From positions 38,416,650 to 38,480,649 of the forward strand of contig OX381715.1 of the NCBI GenBank assembly GCA_947462335.1: DNA of 64,000 nt, written 5' to 3'. The notes beneath the pieces are model-generated. The model saw nothing but the letters and a program-made list of their open reading frames with translations. It was not told the DNA's origin and ran no database searches. The number at the start of each line of letters is the position of its first letter. Position 1 is the first letter of the stretch. The position numbers were made by a program, and so were the translations under genes. The stretch is from Harmothoe impar (lineage: Eukaryota; Annelida; Polychaeta; Phyllodocida; Polynoidae). Shown here in pieces: positions 45,360-55,382 of the stretch.

Positions 45360-45568
45360 CCCTTTAAGGACGACATGATACTTTACTGCAGCCCTGGCTA
45401 GTAACTTGCCAGTGCTGCATTAAAGCATCATGCCGACCTTGTGAGGTTGAGACACTCCCAACGGTTCGGCATGATGCACCAATGCAGCACCAGCAATATA
45501 CTCACCGGGCTGCATTGGTGCATCATGTCTACCAATGTCATATTTTAGAGACATCTATCCTTAAAGGG
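45360..45568. mobile_element. Best-preserved TTAA-MITE (209 bp)
   Basis: Flanked by TTAA on both sides (45,356-45,359 and 45,569-45,572). The termini are CCCTTTAAGGA and TCCTTAAAGGG in perfect inversion. TTAA duplications and CCC ends are characteristic of piggyBac-superfamily elements. The inside is two palindromic modules built on ATGCAGC/GCTGCAT around TTGAGACACTCCCAACGGTT. No transposase for it is in the window. Confidence 0.85.
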
Positions 45569-45698
45569 TTAAGACCAGATGGGATTTGGTCAGTGGGATT
45601 TTTTCACCGGCGGCCAATGCAACCTCCAAAGACCACAAGTCCTTGCACCAGAGTCAATTACAACTTCATCTGATTCTTCATGGCTTTCCTACACACAC

Positions 45699-45803
45699 AG
45701 AAAAGTGAGAGTCATTGTCGCTAAAACTACCCTCACCTGAGGGTCAGGCACTGCTTGACTCTCAGGTGAGGGTAGATTTAGCTACACTGACTCTCACTTT
45801 TCT
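45699..45803. mobile_element. 105-bp hairpin MITE, second copy
   Basis: AGAAAAGTGAGAGTCATTGT at the left and GACTCTCACTTTTCT at the right are inverted, with CTCACCTGAGGGTCAGGCAC centrally. Same family as 13,891-13,989. Confidence 0.85.
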
Positions 45804-45910
45804 GAGAGTGTAGAAGCCTTCATATTCATTAACATGGCCCCTACCGTGCTATCATTCAGCCATACCCTTTTAAGGGATTCCTGTTTAGAAATCTTGCCTA
45901 GATACTCCTG

Positions 45911-46018
45911 CCCAGTGGGCACAAAATTCAGTTCAATGTTGAATCAATGTTGAAACAACATTGAATCAACATTGACAACCATCAATCAATGTTGATTCAA
46001 TGTTCTGTGCCCACTGGG
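45911..46018. mobile_element. 108-bp MITE, second copy
   Basis: CCCAGTGGGCACAAAATTCA to TTCTGTGCCCACTGGG. Same length as the copy at 13,620-13,727. Confidence 0.85.
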
Positions 46019-46019
46019 T

Positions 46020-47500
46020 GAGAGTCATCATCCATTTTCTGAGAGTCTATGAACAGCTGCCAACCATCACCTTCTGCGTCATCCCCTTTGCACTATTTTA
46101 CCTTAATTGTCATTAACAGGTAAATACCGTGTCCCTAGGCAACTCCCTTTAACTCCATACCCTTCACCCCACCCTACACCAGCTATTAATGCTGGACACT
46201 TACTAAACGTGGACATCCTGATCAGTTGTATTGGACCTAGTAACAGTTTCTATCCCTCTACGGCAATGATCCCTGCACACACAGCCACAGGGCATCATTT
46301 TTATTTGATACACAGTATGTGTTCCAACTGAAAAACTGTAATGTAATTTACCACAGAATATTTCTCTCTTTTTTACACTCGCCTCCCACTGTGAAGCTGA
46401 CACTATAGTATTCCACTACTTAGCTTGAGGAGTTTCCTTTTCAGCGATTATTACCTTATATCCTCAGGCTAATCTCACAAACCTTTCTCAGGGATCCCAC
46501 CCAAATTTACCTCACCACACCTGCACACACTCCCCCTCCGTCTCTTCCAGGTGTCACCTGCAGAGAAGCTATGAGACGTTGTAATAATCAATATCTGAAC
46601 AGAAGTTTACATTCTGTATCCAATGCTTTTTATGCTAAGATGAAGACAATGTTCGAAAACAACCCTGACAGCCTATCCCTACAGGCCCAGCTGTATGTGC
46701 AACCGTGGTTTAGTGTCCTCATGGCAACCAGAGATAGAAAATGATATATCATTGTCTTTTCAACTATATCTTCATTATTATGTTTGTGCACAACTCAAAG
46801 CTGCTTCTTTTTTGAACCCATTATTTTTGTGCATAATGAGCTCCAAAGGAGTATCATATTACTAGGTAGTTCGGTTTATATCTGTAAGACAACTCCATTA
46901 GTGGAGTTATGAGGGTGTCATGGATCTCCCTGCAGTGACACAATGTTGAGGAGAAGAGTGAGTTGTGCTGGGGACACAATAGTACCGGATAATGAGGCAC
47001 CAGGTGAAGGAGGAGCTTCAGCCCCTCAGGCCCTCACATTCCCATCTTCAGGCAGCTGAATGAATAGCATATACTCCGTTCAGAATTCATCATTTAACAG
47101 TGCATTAGAGTTTTTTATTGCAACCAAACAACAAAGTGACTGGATAATACAATAGCAGTCTACTCAGTTCTACCGCGAGAGTCAATAAGTCAACCCCTCA
47201 CCAGATAAGAGGTCAGGAATTATTATGTAAATTCAAGAAATCTGTCTGTGATGGGAATATGATGCCTTTCTTAAGTGGCAAACTTCAGGGACACCGTTTC
47301 AGGCAGGTCAAACTAGCACTTTCCACAAAGGTGGCTTAGGATATCAGGTCAATCCATTGTAATATAAGTTCTCTGGATCATGCACCAAACTCTGTCTATT
47401 ATCACAAAGTAATTCTTAGCACAGTTGAATCAAACTAATTATGTCCCATCTTCATCTTGCTGAAATATAATACAGGTTCCACAAAGGGTATTATTAGGCT
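46020..47500. other. No gene; repeat fragments
   Basis: 46,910-47,050 and 47,200-47,500 belong to old dispersed repeats described at 31,600 and 30,350. Remaining sequence has no recognised feature. Confidence 0.35.
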
Positions 47501-47684
47501 TACCGTATTTGACGTAATAAGCGCACAGTATGCTTACAAAATGATTATGGACACCTTTTAGTAGTTGGGCGTTTAATTGGGGTCAAGAACTGAGGTATTT
47601 TTTGTTATTTATAGTATAAAAATCGGCAAAAAACGGGGATGTGCACTTATTAGGGGGTGTGCACATATTACGTCAAATACGGTA
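47501..47684. mobile_element. 184-bp MITE with TACCGTATTTGACGTAATA termini
   Basis: The left end TACCGTATTTGACGTAATAA is inverted at the right end as TATTACGTCAAATACGGTA. The next bases also correspond (GCGCAC against GTGCAC). Non-coding; it sits inside an older repeat. Confidence 0.85.
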
Positions 47685-47689
47685 ATTAA

Positions 47690-50600
47690 TATTGATTTCT
47701 TTAGCTGATTCATCTTTTGGCAAGCACTACAAGGCAAAGGATATCTAATGAGAATGAACCATTCTTACTGTCACAGACGGTCACAGTAGTGTTGTATTAG
47801 TCATGCTTGACAGTTAATTTCAGATGAAGGATATGTTGACGTCTGACAGCAATCAACTCTAAATGGACTGATAATTATGTGCCAAATATAGAGGGTTCCT
47901 TATTTATCATCTGGACCAAACATCAGGTTACAAATTTGTCTTGGCACCCTGCTTGAACTAGCCTTCGCCAGTATTTCAGATTACCTGATCACAAATGTAA
48001 TATCCTTGTTCAACTGGATATTTTTCAAATAAATCTGACATAAGAGACTTTGGGGGCCCCGTTAAAGTAATGCAAAGGGCCAAAATGTGATTTTGAAATA
48101 AAAATAAATTGATATAAATTCACAGTTGGCAGCACCAATTTTCGATCTGTTTTTCAAAAGAATCATTTGTTTAAGAATGAAATATCACGGTTAAACCCAG
48201 TCATCACCTTGACTCACGTGTCACATCAATTTTCAGATCAGCCTTTACTTAAGATACATAGATTAATTGAGTAGGTTAGCCCTCAACGCTCAGTTGCCAA
48301 CATTAGAGACACATAAAATTACATTTTGTCAGGGGTAATACTGTATCATAGCAATTGCCTAAGGAAAGTACTAGTCAATCAGCTCAGGAGGAATTTTCAT
48401 AACGGCAGAGGTAATGTCGATAACACAAGTCTGAGAATGTCAGGCCTTAAACTCCTTAAAATGGAATATGAAATAAGCAGATACAACAAAAAACCTTTTA
48501 AACTGATGATGAAGCTCTTTAGAGGGCAATGGTTTAGATTTGACATTTCCATGTGAGATTTGATGAAATATACAAGTAATAATCCAGCACTCAATTCCCT
48601 GTTTGATTTAGTACTCTGCATTATAAGCCGACTATAGCTCAACATACCCGGGGTAAAAACAATCCTGTCTTGATACTGCCTCTACCGATCTGTGTCTGCT
48701 GCATATATGGTTTTTCCAATCCCATTCTTTTAACTGACATGTGCATTGTATTAAATGCGTTGCTGAGGTTATGTTTTGATGTATATTAGATATGTTATCT
48801 GTGATGAGAGCCTTTACAGACTACTGTATTTGAGAAGGCGGTAAAGCATTTCTGAAAGCAGGACCTTCTGAGCATTATTTTATCGCTTGTCTGGTGTGGA
48901 AAGCAGACAGAGCTGCCAGAATGTATCTTAACCCTAGGGAAAAAAAAACATCAGTTGTTATGCACATGTGGTTTATTTGTGGTGCAGGAATATTTGATTG
49001 GAATTGTTTTTTATTACTATCCACAGAATACTTATATTTGGTCTGCACATTAGGCCAGAAGATCTTTGGTGTGAGATTGCATGTGAATTGGGGCCAGGCA
49101 GAATGGGTATTGCATTTGCCACTGTCATATTACATTAACAAATTAAAACCTTGTAATCATGTTGAGATATTTAGAGCATAAAGCATGAGACATACAAAGT
49201 CTAACTATTCTGAAAGTATTTAGCGTCAGCTGCTTGGTACTCTGAATGAGAAAAATGCAATATCCCTATAAGTTATCGATGGTGTCAATGATGGCATGGC
49301 AGCCGCATGTAACACTTTTGAATCTGAACTTATCATATTCTGGATGAGTAAAATAATAAATCAATAAGGTTGCTATTCCAGTGGGTGAAGGGAGGATATG
49401 AATATCAATTCAAGTCCCATTGTTCTGTGGCAATTATAGCAATGTATGTAAAATATGGACATGCATATCCTTTGTTGATGAAGTAATTACATAAAAATGT
49501 GTCATTTTACCTTTCATTGAGTACTTAGTAAAGAGTCAGTGGAGGCAACCCCTTAGAGAGAAGAGCGTCATGAAATTAGCCCTGGATGTGCTTCCATAGA
49601 AATGGCCCCAGTAACCATGACATGGCTAATATTGCTTGGTTAAATGAAGCCCATTAAATGCACTCTGTTGGCCTATTCCTATATTACCACTGGGGAAGTG
49701 ACATATTCTAAAGGAAGGCTAAGACTTATAAACACTCAAATGCTGTAGAGTAACCTTGCTGAGTGGCACTTAGTAGATAGATGTATCATTACAAGGACTT
49801 GCTTTTAAGACTGTCTGACAACTCATTTAAGTTCTCATAATTACAGGCTGGTCTCATTAAAAGCAGCCAATTTAGTTTCGCTCTATACAGACTTTTCTCT
49901 CCAAAGCAATTCAACTAATCCAGTGGCATCGGCTTTTAAAAAAAGGCTTGATGATATATGAGAGGAAACTAAATGAAGTATATTTCTCAGATTGTCACAA
50001 TTAAAAACTTTCCTTCCCAGAATATAATTATAGTGCCTGTTCCAGTCTATTGCAATGAACAGTCAGACCCTTCAATAATGGTTACTACGGACCAATGCTG
50101 CAAGAAAGGGTGACTTTTTCATAATAAAGTTGTGTTTATGTTGGTTTCAGCACAACCCTCATAACCCTTTTTGTAATGGCTATGTTTGCAAACAACACAT
50201 ATCAGGAAATTCACAGGACAATTATCATTTAACTAGTGTATATTAGAATTCAGAATTTTGAGGTCATAATTATGTATTTGATGGTTACGGTTCGGAAACG
50301 TTCAGAAACTTGATCAGCAATTTTTCTGAAAAGTTGCCCTTGCTACACTGATCTATAATGCTAAGAGGTGCTCCATATCAGGTCGGTTGTAGTACTTCCC
50401 TACCGTTAAAAGAAGCTCCTACATCTTAAAGGGGGTAGTGTGTCTTGACCACGGACACCAGAGTTCCCACACATAGGCACATATAGGGGAGCACACACAC
50501 TGGGTACCTGTGTCTACCACATACAGACAGGCAGTAGCAGTCACTGCCAGAGGCTCAAACACAGCATTACATAATGGTATCAAATGTTATTATATAGGGA

Positions 50601-50920
50601 CGTGTGATAATATATCTGGGTGGGGTTAGACGCATTGTGTGGCACCTCTGCTACTACACTCAGAACTGAACAGGTAAGCTTATTTTTGCACTCCCTTGGT
50701 GTACATGGCATAACATGTGACCACTTAATTTGATTTACTGTTCACTTATTGGCTGGAACCATGTATATAAGGTCACTAAACATGTATTCCTACCCTCTTG
50801 GGGTACCCACAACAAAGTTCCAGTTTGTTGATTCATATTAAAAAGATGTGGATCAACAAAACCGGACTCATAGGAGTATTTATTTTTAAATAAATAAAAA
50901 TAAATAGTGTGAGTTTAAGA
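47690..50920. other. Longest feature-poor stretch; no gene seen
   Basis: 47,700-47,900 is old repeat. From about 47,950 to 50,900 I see neither dispersed repeats nor convincing ORFs, which is unusual in this window. It may be unique host DNA, intronic or regulatory, but nothing in the sequence identifies its role. Confidence 0.35.
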
Positions 50921-50926
50921 AAGAAT

Positions 50927-51237
50927 ATATGTGGACAGTCGAGGGAAAAGGGTCCTCCAAGCTAAAAACTTAATAATAAAATTGATGTCACCAGCTTTCC
51001 AGTGATATCTTTTATTATCAGGTACCACTTCTAGTTTTTGAATACTGGCTCTCTAAATATGTGTGGTCACTGTTCAATCTTAAAATGCTGATAAGCTCTA
51101 TCTTACTTTGTTTTATAGATAGTCCTATTTAATTAGCATAATTATGCTAATTACCAAATATCCAAGCTTTTTCAAACATTTCGTCACAGCTTTTGATTTA
51201 AAAATGGTATTTACATTTTGTTTTCGACATAGATAGG
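50927..51237. mobile_element. Left part of the 619-bp-type MITE, split by the Polinton
   Basis: Begins ATATGTGGACAGTCGAGGGA and is collinear with the first ~300 bp of 19,399-20,017. It breaks off at GATAGG next to the Polinton TIR. The right end resumes at 61,765-61,871 (CCCCCTGGTGGCCAAAGTTG and so on). About 190 bp of the family interior is missing between the two parts, so the target was probably a shortened copy. Confidence 0.8.
51232..51237. repeat. 6-bp target-site duplication, left (GATAGG)
   Basis: GATAGG abuts the left TIR (AGTAGTATAG). The identical GATAGG abuts the right TIR at 61,759-61,764. Six-base duplications are typical of Polinton/Maverick integration. Confidence 0.95.
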
Positions 51238-51678
51238 AGTAGTATAGTATGTATCGGAACGGGACTATAGTTAACTACTGTTTATTACTCAATCGACATG
51301 CAGCCAATCAGAGGCCTCCATTTGGTCACGTGACCCGTTGCCATGGTAACGTGACCTACTTAGGGCTCTCAGCCAATCAGAAGCCAGCATTCTGGGTGAC
51401 CTACTGACCTACTTAGAAGCTCTCAGCCAATCAGAGGCCGGCATTCTGGTAACCATGGTAACGTGACCTACTTACGTCACGTGACCTACTTAGGCTCAGC
51501 CAATCAGAAGCCGGCATTCTGGTAACTAGGGTAACGTGACCTACTTAGGGTTTGTTTGTAAACAACACCACGTGGCTCTCTTGTTTGTAAACAACACCAC
51601 GTGACACGTGACTGTTTGTAAACAAACAAACAAAAAAAAGTTATGTAACTTATATATAGAAATAAAAACACAACAAGA
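51238..51678. repeat. Polinton left terminal inverted repeat (~441 bp)
   Basis: Starts AGTAGTATAGTATGTATCGG and matches the right TIR inversely to about CACAACAAG (51,678), with small indels. It holds four CCAATCAG boxes (CCAAT at 51,304, 51,373, 51,427, 51,500). Three X-box-like motifs are at 51,337 (GTTGCCATGGTAAC), 51,449 (GTAACCATGGTAAC) and 51,522 (GTAACTAGGGTAAC). Five CACGTG E-boxes and three TTGTTTGTAAACAA-type forkhead-like sites (about 51,552, 51,582 and 51,614) are also present. Confidence 0.92.
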
Positions 51679-51739
51679 TAATTTCTTTTCTTTTCATTTT
51701 ATTCTTTATTTTCATTTCAATCAGAAAAAACACACAAGT

Positions 51740-52039
51740 TTATGCTTTTTTAGCTTGCTTCTTCGATTTGCAGCAACTCAACAGGCCGCAAAGTCTCACG
51801 CCGCCGTCACTCGCACCACCACACCCCGGACGACTTCTCTCCAATAGACATTGCACGACTTTGGATAAATCCAACACCATTTCGGCAAGGCAGAGAATCT
51901 TTGCCTCCATGAAACGGCCGCCATCGCAACAACCCGTCACAACAGCATCATCGATAGCTTCTGACTCACGGCCCGGTCGCTCAGCTTTGGGATTTTGCTC
52001 ATGCGCATGACGCACTTCTTGGGGTTTCTTGTTCGACAT
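51740..52039 (-). CDS. Small basic/cysteine protein, last gene of the unit (99 aa)
   Basis: Starts inside the 3' end of the protease gene (103-bp overlap, different frame) and ends close to the left TIR. The protein is charged at the N-terminus, has a helical middle (AKILCLAEMVLDLSKVVQCL region), and ends with a Cys pair and a Lys-rich tail (SCCKSKKQAKKA). An AATAAA on the minus strand just downstream (about 51,703-51,708) could serve the whole unit. No family recognised; the overlap makes a spurious ORF possible. Confidence 0.45.
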   Translation of the reverse strand: MSNKKPQEVRHAHEQNPKAERPGRESEAIDDAVVTGCCDGGRFMEAKILCLAEMVLDLSKVVQCLLERSRPGCGGASDGGVRLCGLLSCCKSKKQAKKA

Positions 52040-52389
52040 GCTTCAATTAGGAAATGAACGCAATGAGGTCCACAGGTGTCAGCAGAAGTGTCTTGTAGTT
52101 GAATGCGGTTTCTTTGCCACTTGAACGGAGCAGAGCGTTCCACGAAAGACAAGAACTCCGCACTCAGCGGCGGTAAGCCGAAGGAATCAAAGTAGTACAC
52201 TTCACCCGTGCTCGACACGTAAAACGCCACCCAATGCTGACCTGGTAAATGTTGCGGATCTGTGTTGCTCACGAAACAAGTGTCTTTGATAGGGTGCTTC
52301 GGAATAGTGTCACAAGAGAAAACGCCCAGGAAACGATGTTTTGTGTGAACGTTTTCCTTCAACACTCTGCTTATTTCAAGCGTGTTCAT
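51937..52389 (-). CDS. PRO: Adenovirus-type cysteine protease (maturation protease)
   Basis: A C5-family (adenain-like) Ulp1-fold protease. From ATG 52,389 (150 aa) the catalytic residues are H52 (GQHWVAFYV), D68 (YYFDSFG), the oxyanion Gln Q99, and C106 (DTCGPHC). The ORF is open upstream to 52,578, but that extension lies over the capsid gene in another frame and has no protease similarity. I therefore start it at 52,389, 29 bp after the capsid stop. In adenoviruses and Polintons this enzyme cleaves virion precursors. It is shorter than adenain (~200 aa), but all active-site motifs are present. Confidence 0.92.
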   Translation of the reverse strand: MNTLEISRVLKENVHTKHRFLGVFSCDTIPKHPIKDTCFVSNTDPQHLPGQHWVAFYVSSTGEVYYFDSFGLPPLSAEFLSFVERSAPFKWQRNRIQLQDTSADTCGPHCVHFLIEACRTRNPKKCVMRMSKIPKLSDRAVSQKLSMMLL

Positions 52390-52418
52390 ACGATACGCCA
52401 AGTACCGCCGTCTTGTCT

Positions 52419-53726
52419 TCAGTTCATGTGGTAGTCGGTGACGGGGTGTCGATCTCGGGTCAGCTCGACGACGTTGTCGTACACCAAGTAGAGTAGCACC
52501 GTTGTTGTCGCTTGTAGCGCCGAGCGGAAACTGACTTCCACCCTCAGCTGACCCGCTCTTATAAGGTTCACGCGACACCCGTCGTGCGATCTGTCTGGGG
52601 TTAAGTCGAGGGGGAACACCGTGTAACCGTTCAGGAATTGATCGTATGAAATACCGCAGGAGCGCGCGCCCTCGTACATCCCCGTTTCCGTGTGTAGCGC
52701 CAAGTACTCTCTCACGGCCGCTTTGGTCTTAAAGTCGGGCACGTAGGCGTCGTTCGGCACTTTCTGATCGTTCACTATCACTTGAAGCGAGCTGATGTCG
52801 TAATGCTTCATCTCGAACGGGTTCTTGGTGTAGCTACCGTTGAAGGCGTCGTGGTCAAGGAAGCAAATCATCATCGACTTGGGAAGCTGGCCTGTGTTGG
52901 AGTGCGTGTAGCTGTGATCTCTGTTACCTTGAGGGATGGCGTACGTCGTCACCTCCACTCTGTTCACCGGGTAGTCGAAGGGCCCGTGTTCTATCACCGC
53001 TCTCTCGTGCGTTTCCGCTACAGCGTCCGCCACCAGCACGCGTCGCACGTAGAGCTTTGCTTTGTAGATCTTCAAGCTGTAGCCTCCGTCAGCGGCGCAC
53101 ATCAGATAGAAAGAGGGCGCCGCTTGTTTCAGAGTGAGATTGATTTCTGTCTCTCCAACGATGAGCTTCGGTTGATGAGCCAGGTCAAAGTGCAGTCGCG
53201 CCATCAGCGAAAAGCGCTTGTTGGAGATTAGCTTCTTGCGCGCTTTGTACCCCGCATTCGCGTCAGTCAACGTGTCAAACTGACCGGGCGTATCTTCATG
53301 CCACCCCTGGGCGCTCATGACGCCGTCCTTCACGTCTTTGTTGTAGTTGAGTAACCCTTCCAAGTAAGCTCGGTAAGGGTAGGTCTCGGTGTTGCCAGAC
53401 ACTTTGAAACCGCCGATGGAGACTTGGACGTCTTTGAAGAGCGAGTGAGCCAAGTTGTTCACCGGAGCTACCGCGTCGGTGTCCTCGATCGCCGCTCCGT
53501 TCGCTTTCAGCACTTGACATTCCAGATGAAGGTAATTCTCGTTCAGGTCTGTGTACTCTTGCGACTTGTTGATGGTGAAATTTATGTTACCTCCATCCTC
53601 TAAAGAGTTTTTTGTTTCTATCCCCAGGAAAGACGACTTTAAGATAGTAGTCTGAGTCGGCGCTACGGTGTGCAGGTCGAGCTCAGAGAGCGCGCACTCG
53701 TTACTGCTCTCGTGTACGTAAGCCAT
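52419..53726 (-). CDS. Major capsid protein (F54H12.2-like, Polinton hexon-type), 435 aa
   Basis: The N-terminus MAYVHESSNECALSELDL and the core around YPYRAYLEGLLNYNKDVKD match the protein family often annotated as F54H12.2-like in invertebrate genomes. That family belongs to Polinton-type elements and is taken to be the capsid (double-jelly-roll) subunit. The sequence is beta-rich with no membrane segment or signal peptide. A TATA box (TATAAATA, minus strand 53,781-53,788) stands 55 bp upstream, so it likely heads its own transcript with the protease. A decayed homologue is at 23,870-24,450. The family assignment is strong. The jelly-roll role comes from published work on Polinton capsids as I recall it and cannot be proved here. 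Confidence 0.88.
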   Translation of the reverse strand: MAYVHESSNECALSELDLHTVAPTQTTILKSSFLGIETKNSLEDGGNINFTINKSQEYTDLNENYLHLECQVLKANGAAIEDTDAVAPVNNLAHSLFKDVQVSIGGFKVSGNTETYPYRAYLEGLLNYNKDVKDGVMSAQGWHEDTPGQFDTLTDANAGYKARKKLISNKRFSLMARLHFDLAHQPKLIVGETEINLTLKQAAPSFYLMCAADGGYSLKIYKAKLYVRRVLVADAVAETHERAVIEHGPFDYPVNRVEVTTYAIPQGNRDHSYTHSNTGQLPKSMMICFLDHDAFNGSYTKNPFEMKHYDISSLQVIVNDQKVPNDAYVPDFKTKAAVREYLALHTETGMYEGARSCGISYDQFLNGYTVFPLDLTPDRSHDGCRVNLIRAGQLRVEVSFRSALQATTTVLLYLVYDNVVELTRDRHPVTDYHMN

Positions 53727-53780
53727 TGTGTTCTCTCTTCACGCGGCCGACAGACTGACGCCGGCCGCCTCCAGTCTTTT

Positions 53781-53788
53781 TATTTATA
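53781..53788 (-). promoter_or_regulatory. TATA box of the capsid-protease unit
   Basis: The minus strand reads GGTATAAATAAAAAGACTGG. Transcription would begin about 30 bp on, leaving a short leader before ATG 53,726. A near-identical GGTATCAATAAAAAGG precedes the ATPase gene. Confidence 0.7.
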
Positions 53789-53805
53789 CCTGAACGCCTA
53801 GGCGC

Positions 53806-54231
53806 TTACCGGTCGAATACATCCCCTCTACGTCTCTTGCAAGAGCCACCGCCCGTCTGAGGAGAATGCCGGCGACGTTTCGACCCTTTCTTAGACGCGA
53901 CAGGCGTCTTTCCTCCCGAGAACGCCGTACTCGCCAGTCTCTTCAGAGCGCCTGCGCCTCGGTCTTTCACGCTGCTCTTTAAAGTCCGACCCGCCAGCAC
54001 ATCTTTAGCTACGCCCACACCGGCGCGGAGCAGCGTTTTTCCCACCGACTTCAATAGCGGGGTAACCGAGCGCATCAGACCTAACAGAGCGCCGCCCAAA
54101 CCGTGCCCGCTCTGGAAAGAGCGCCCGCTGTACACGTTGACGCCGTTGCCCAGCTGCGCGTTGTAGTAATCGCTGTACCCTCTGCCGACGGTGCGCCTGG
54201 GTGGAAAGTACGGAACGCGTTGACGCATCAT
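53806..54231 (-). CDS. Small basic virion-like protein (141 aa)
   Basis: It lies between the two capsid genes, 11 bp after the minor capsid stop, with GAGAAAAATG at the start. The N-terminus is Tyr/Arg-rich. The middle is a glycine-rich, amphipathic stretch (GLGGALLGLMRSVTPLLKSV, then VAKDVLAG). The tail is strongly basic (KGSKRRRH, CKRRRG) and probably binds DNA or acts as a nuclear signal. It resembles small proteins that accompany F54H12.2-type capsids in other Polintons and is reminiscent of adenovirus pVI/core proteins in layout. That functional parallel is inference. Confidence 0.7.
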   Translation of the reverse strand: MMRQRVPYFPPRRTVGRGYSDYYNAQLGNGVNVYSGRSFQSGHGLGGALLGLMRSVTPLLKSVGKTLLRAGVGVAKDVLAGRTLKSSVKDRGAGALKRLASTAFSGGKTPVASKKGSKRRRHSPQTGGGSCKRRRGDVFDR

Positions 54232-54242
54232 TTTTCTCTCTT

Positions 54243-55361
54243 TCAGCGCTCAATAGGTCTCAGATGAAGTGTCACGGTCACCTCGCCTCTACCGAATGGG
54301 ATGGAATGACCGGATCGGTCTCTTAAATAGATGCCGACCTCGGTAAACCTCTTGGATTTCAAGGGGAAATAATCCAAATGGGGAAAACTGATAGCTTGCA
54401 CGCCACCTCGACGCTTTCCGCCTCTGTCCACCGCCACGCAGCGCAACAGCGGCACTTGCATGTCGCCCACACGTCTCTCCTGGATCATGTCGGTGTATAT
54501 GTACACAGAGTGCACGTCCCCGTAAACATCCATCGAGTAGGCGCCGGTAGTCGGCGACGCGAAACACGTCTTCTCTCCGAAGCCTAGAACGCATGCGAGA
54601 TGCTGACTCAGCAGGACAGCACAGTGTCTCGGCGGTTTGATGGTGACGCGTTTCGTCTTGGCGTTGTACGATAAGATCCGCATCGGTTTGAGCAAGAAGC
54701 TGTCGCCCTCTAGTCTGTCATCTCGCAACGTCTCACTCAAGCGCTCGATTAGGGTGTGGTTGCTTCCGGTGAAAATAGGAGGTATCTCGAATATGTTTGG
54801 CATGAAACTGCGCACTCCCATGTCTTTCTCCATCTCTTCGATCATCTGTCTTGCTTGATCGCTGATCGCCTTCTTCTTCACCGCCGGGGACAAGAACTGC
54901 TTGTATACGGCATTCGTCTGTCTCAAGTCGACCTCTCTCTTGAACCTTTTTGTTTCCGGTTTCAATTGCTGCTCTTCCGACGTGTCTGATATCTCTTCCA
55001 CCGTTACATAGCTCGCTTCCTTCCAGCTCAGCGGGAATTTTGAGCTGAACGTTAGCTTGCTCAGACCGTTCGCGTTTTTCATTCCCCTCCAGTCTACCTG
55101 TGGTTTTTTTCCTTCGGAGAATTTAGTTTCTTTTAAAACCTGGATCGCCTCCTCTAGCGAACCTTTGGTGCGCAGAGGAACAACGATGATCAAGTCGTCG
55201 TCGTGCACGTTAGTCCATTCTGTAGGGAGGATGATCTCAGTCAGAGCCGCTTCGTACGCTTCGGGCAGAAGGAGCGGCGAGTCGAAGTGAGTTCGGAAAG
55301 ACGTCAAGCTGTTGTCAGGATAATACTCCATAGAGCTGTTGCTAGGTAGAGTGATGTTCAT
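54243..55361 (-). CDS. Minor capsid (penton-type) protein, 372 aa
   Basis: The N-terminus MNITLPSNSSMEYYPDNSLT followed by SFRTHFDSPLLLPE and a LTEIILPTEWTN strand is the signature of Polinton minor capsid proteins (single jelly-roll, vertex subunit, often called PX). The start is preceded directly by an A-tract (AAAAAAAATG), 21 bp after the integrase stop. No membrane segment is present. It is expected to form the vertices of the virion with the major capsid protein. Confidence 0.85.
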   Translation of the reverse strand: MNITLPSNSSMEYYPDNSLTSFRTHFDSPLLLPEAYEAALTEIILPTEWTNVHDDDLIIVVPLRTKGSLEEAIQVLKETKFSEGKKPQVDWRGMKNANGLSKLTFSSKFPLSWKEASYVTVEEISDTSEEQQLKPETKRFKREVDLRQTNAVYKQFLSPAVKKKAISDQARQMIEEMEKDMGVRSFMPNIFEIPPIFTGSNHTLIERLSETLRDDRLEGDSFLLKPMRILSYNAKTKRVTIKPPRHCAVLLSQHLACVLGFGEKTCFASPTTGAYSMDVYGDVHSVYIYTDMIQERRVGDMQVPLLRCVAVDRGGKRRGGVQAISFPHLDYFPLKSKRFTEVGIYLRDRSGHSIPFGRGEVTVTLHLRPIER

Positions 55362-55382
55362 TTTTTTTCTTTTTTTTTTTTT

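Noticed and set aside
52390..52578. N-terminal 63-residue extension of the protease
   Set aside because: This part lies over the capsid coding sequence in another frame and has no protease similarity; ATG 52,389 right after the capsid stop fits better.
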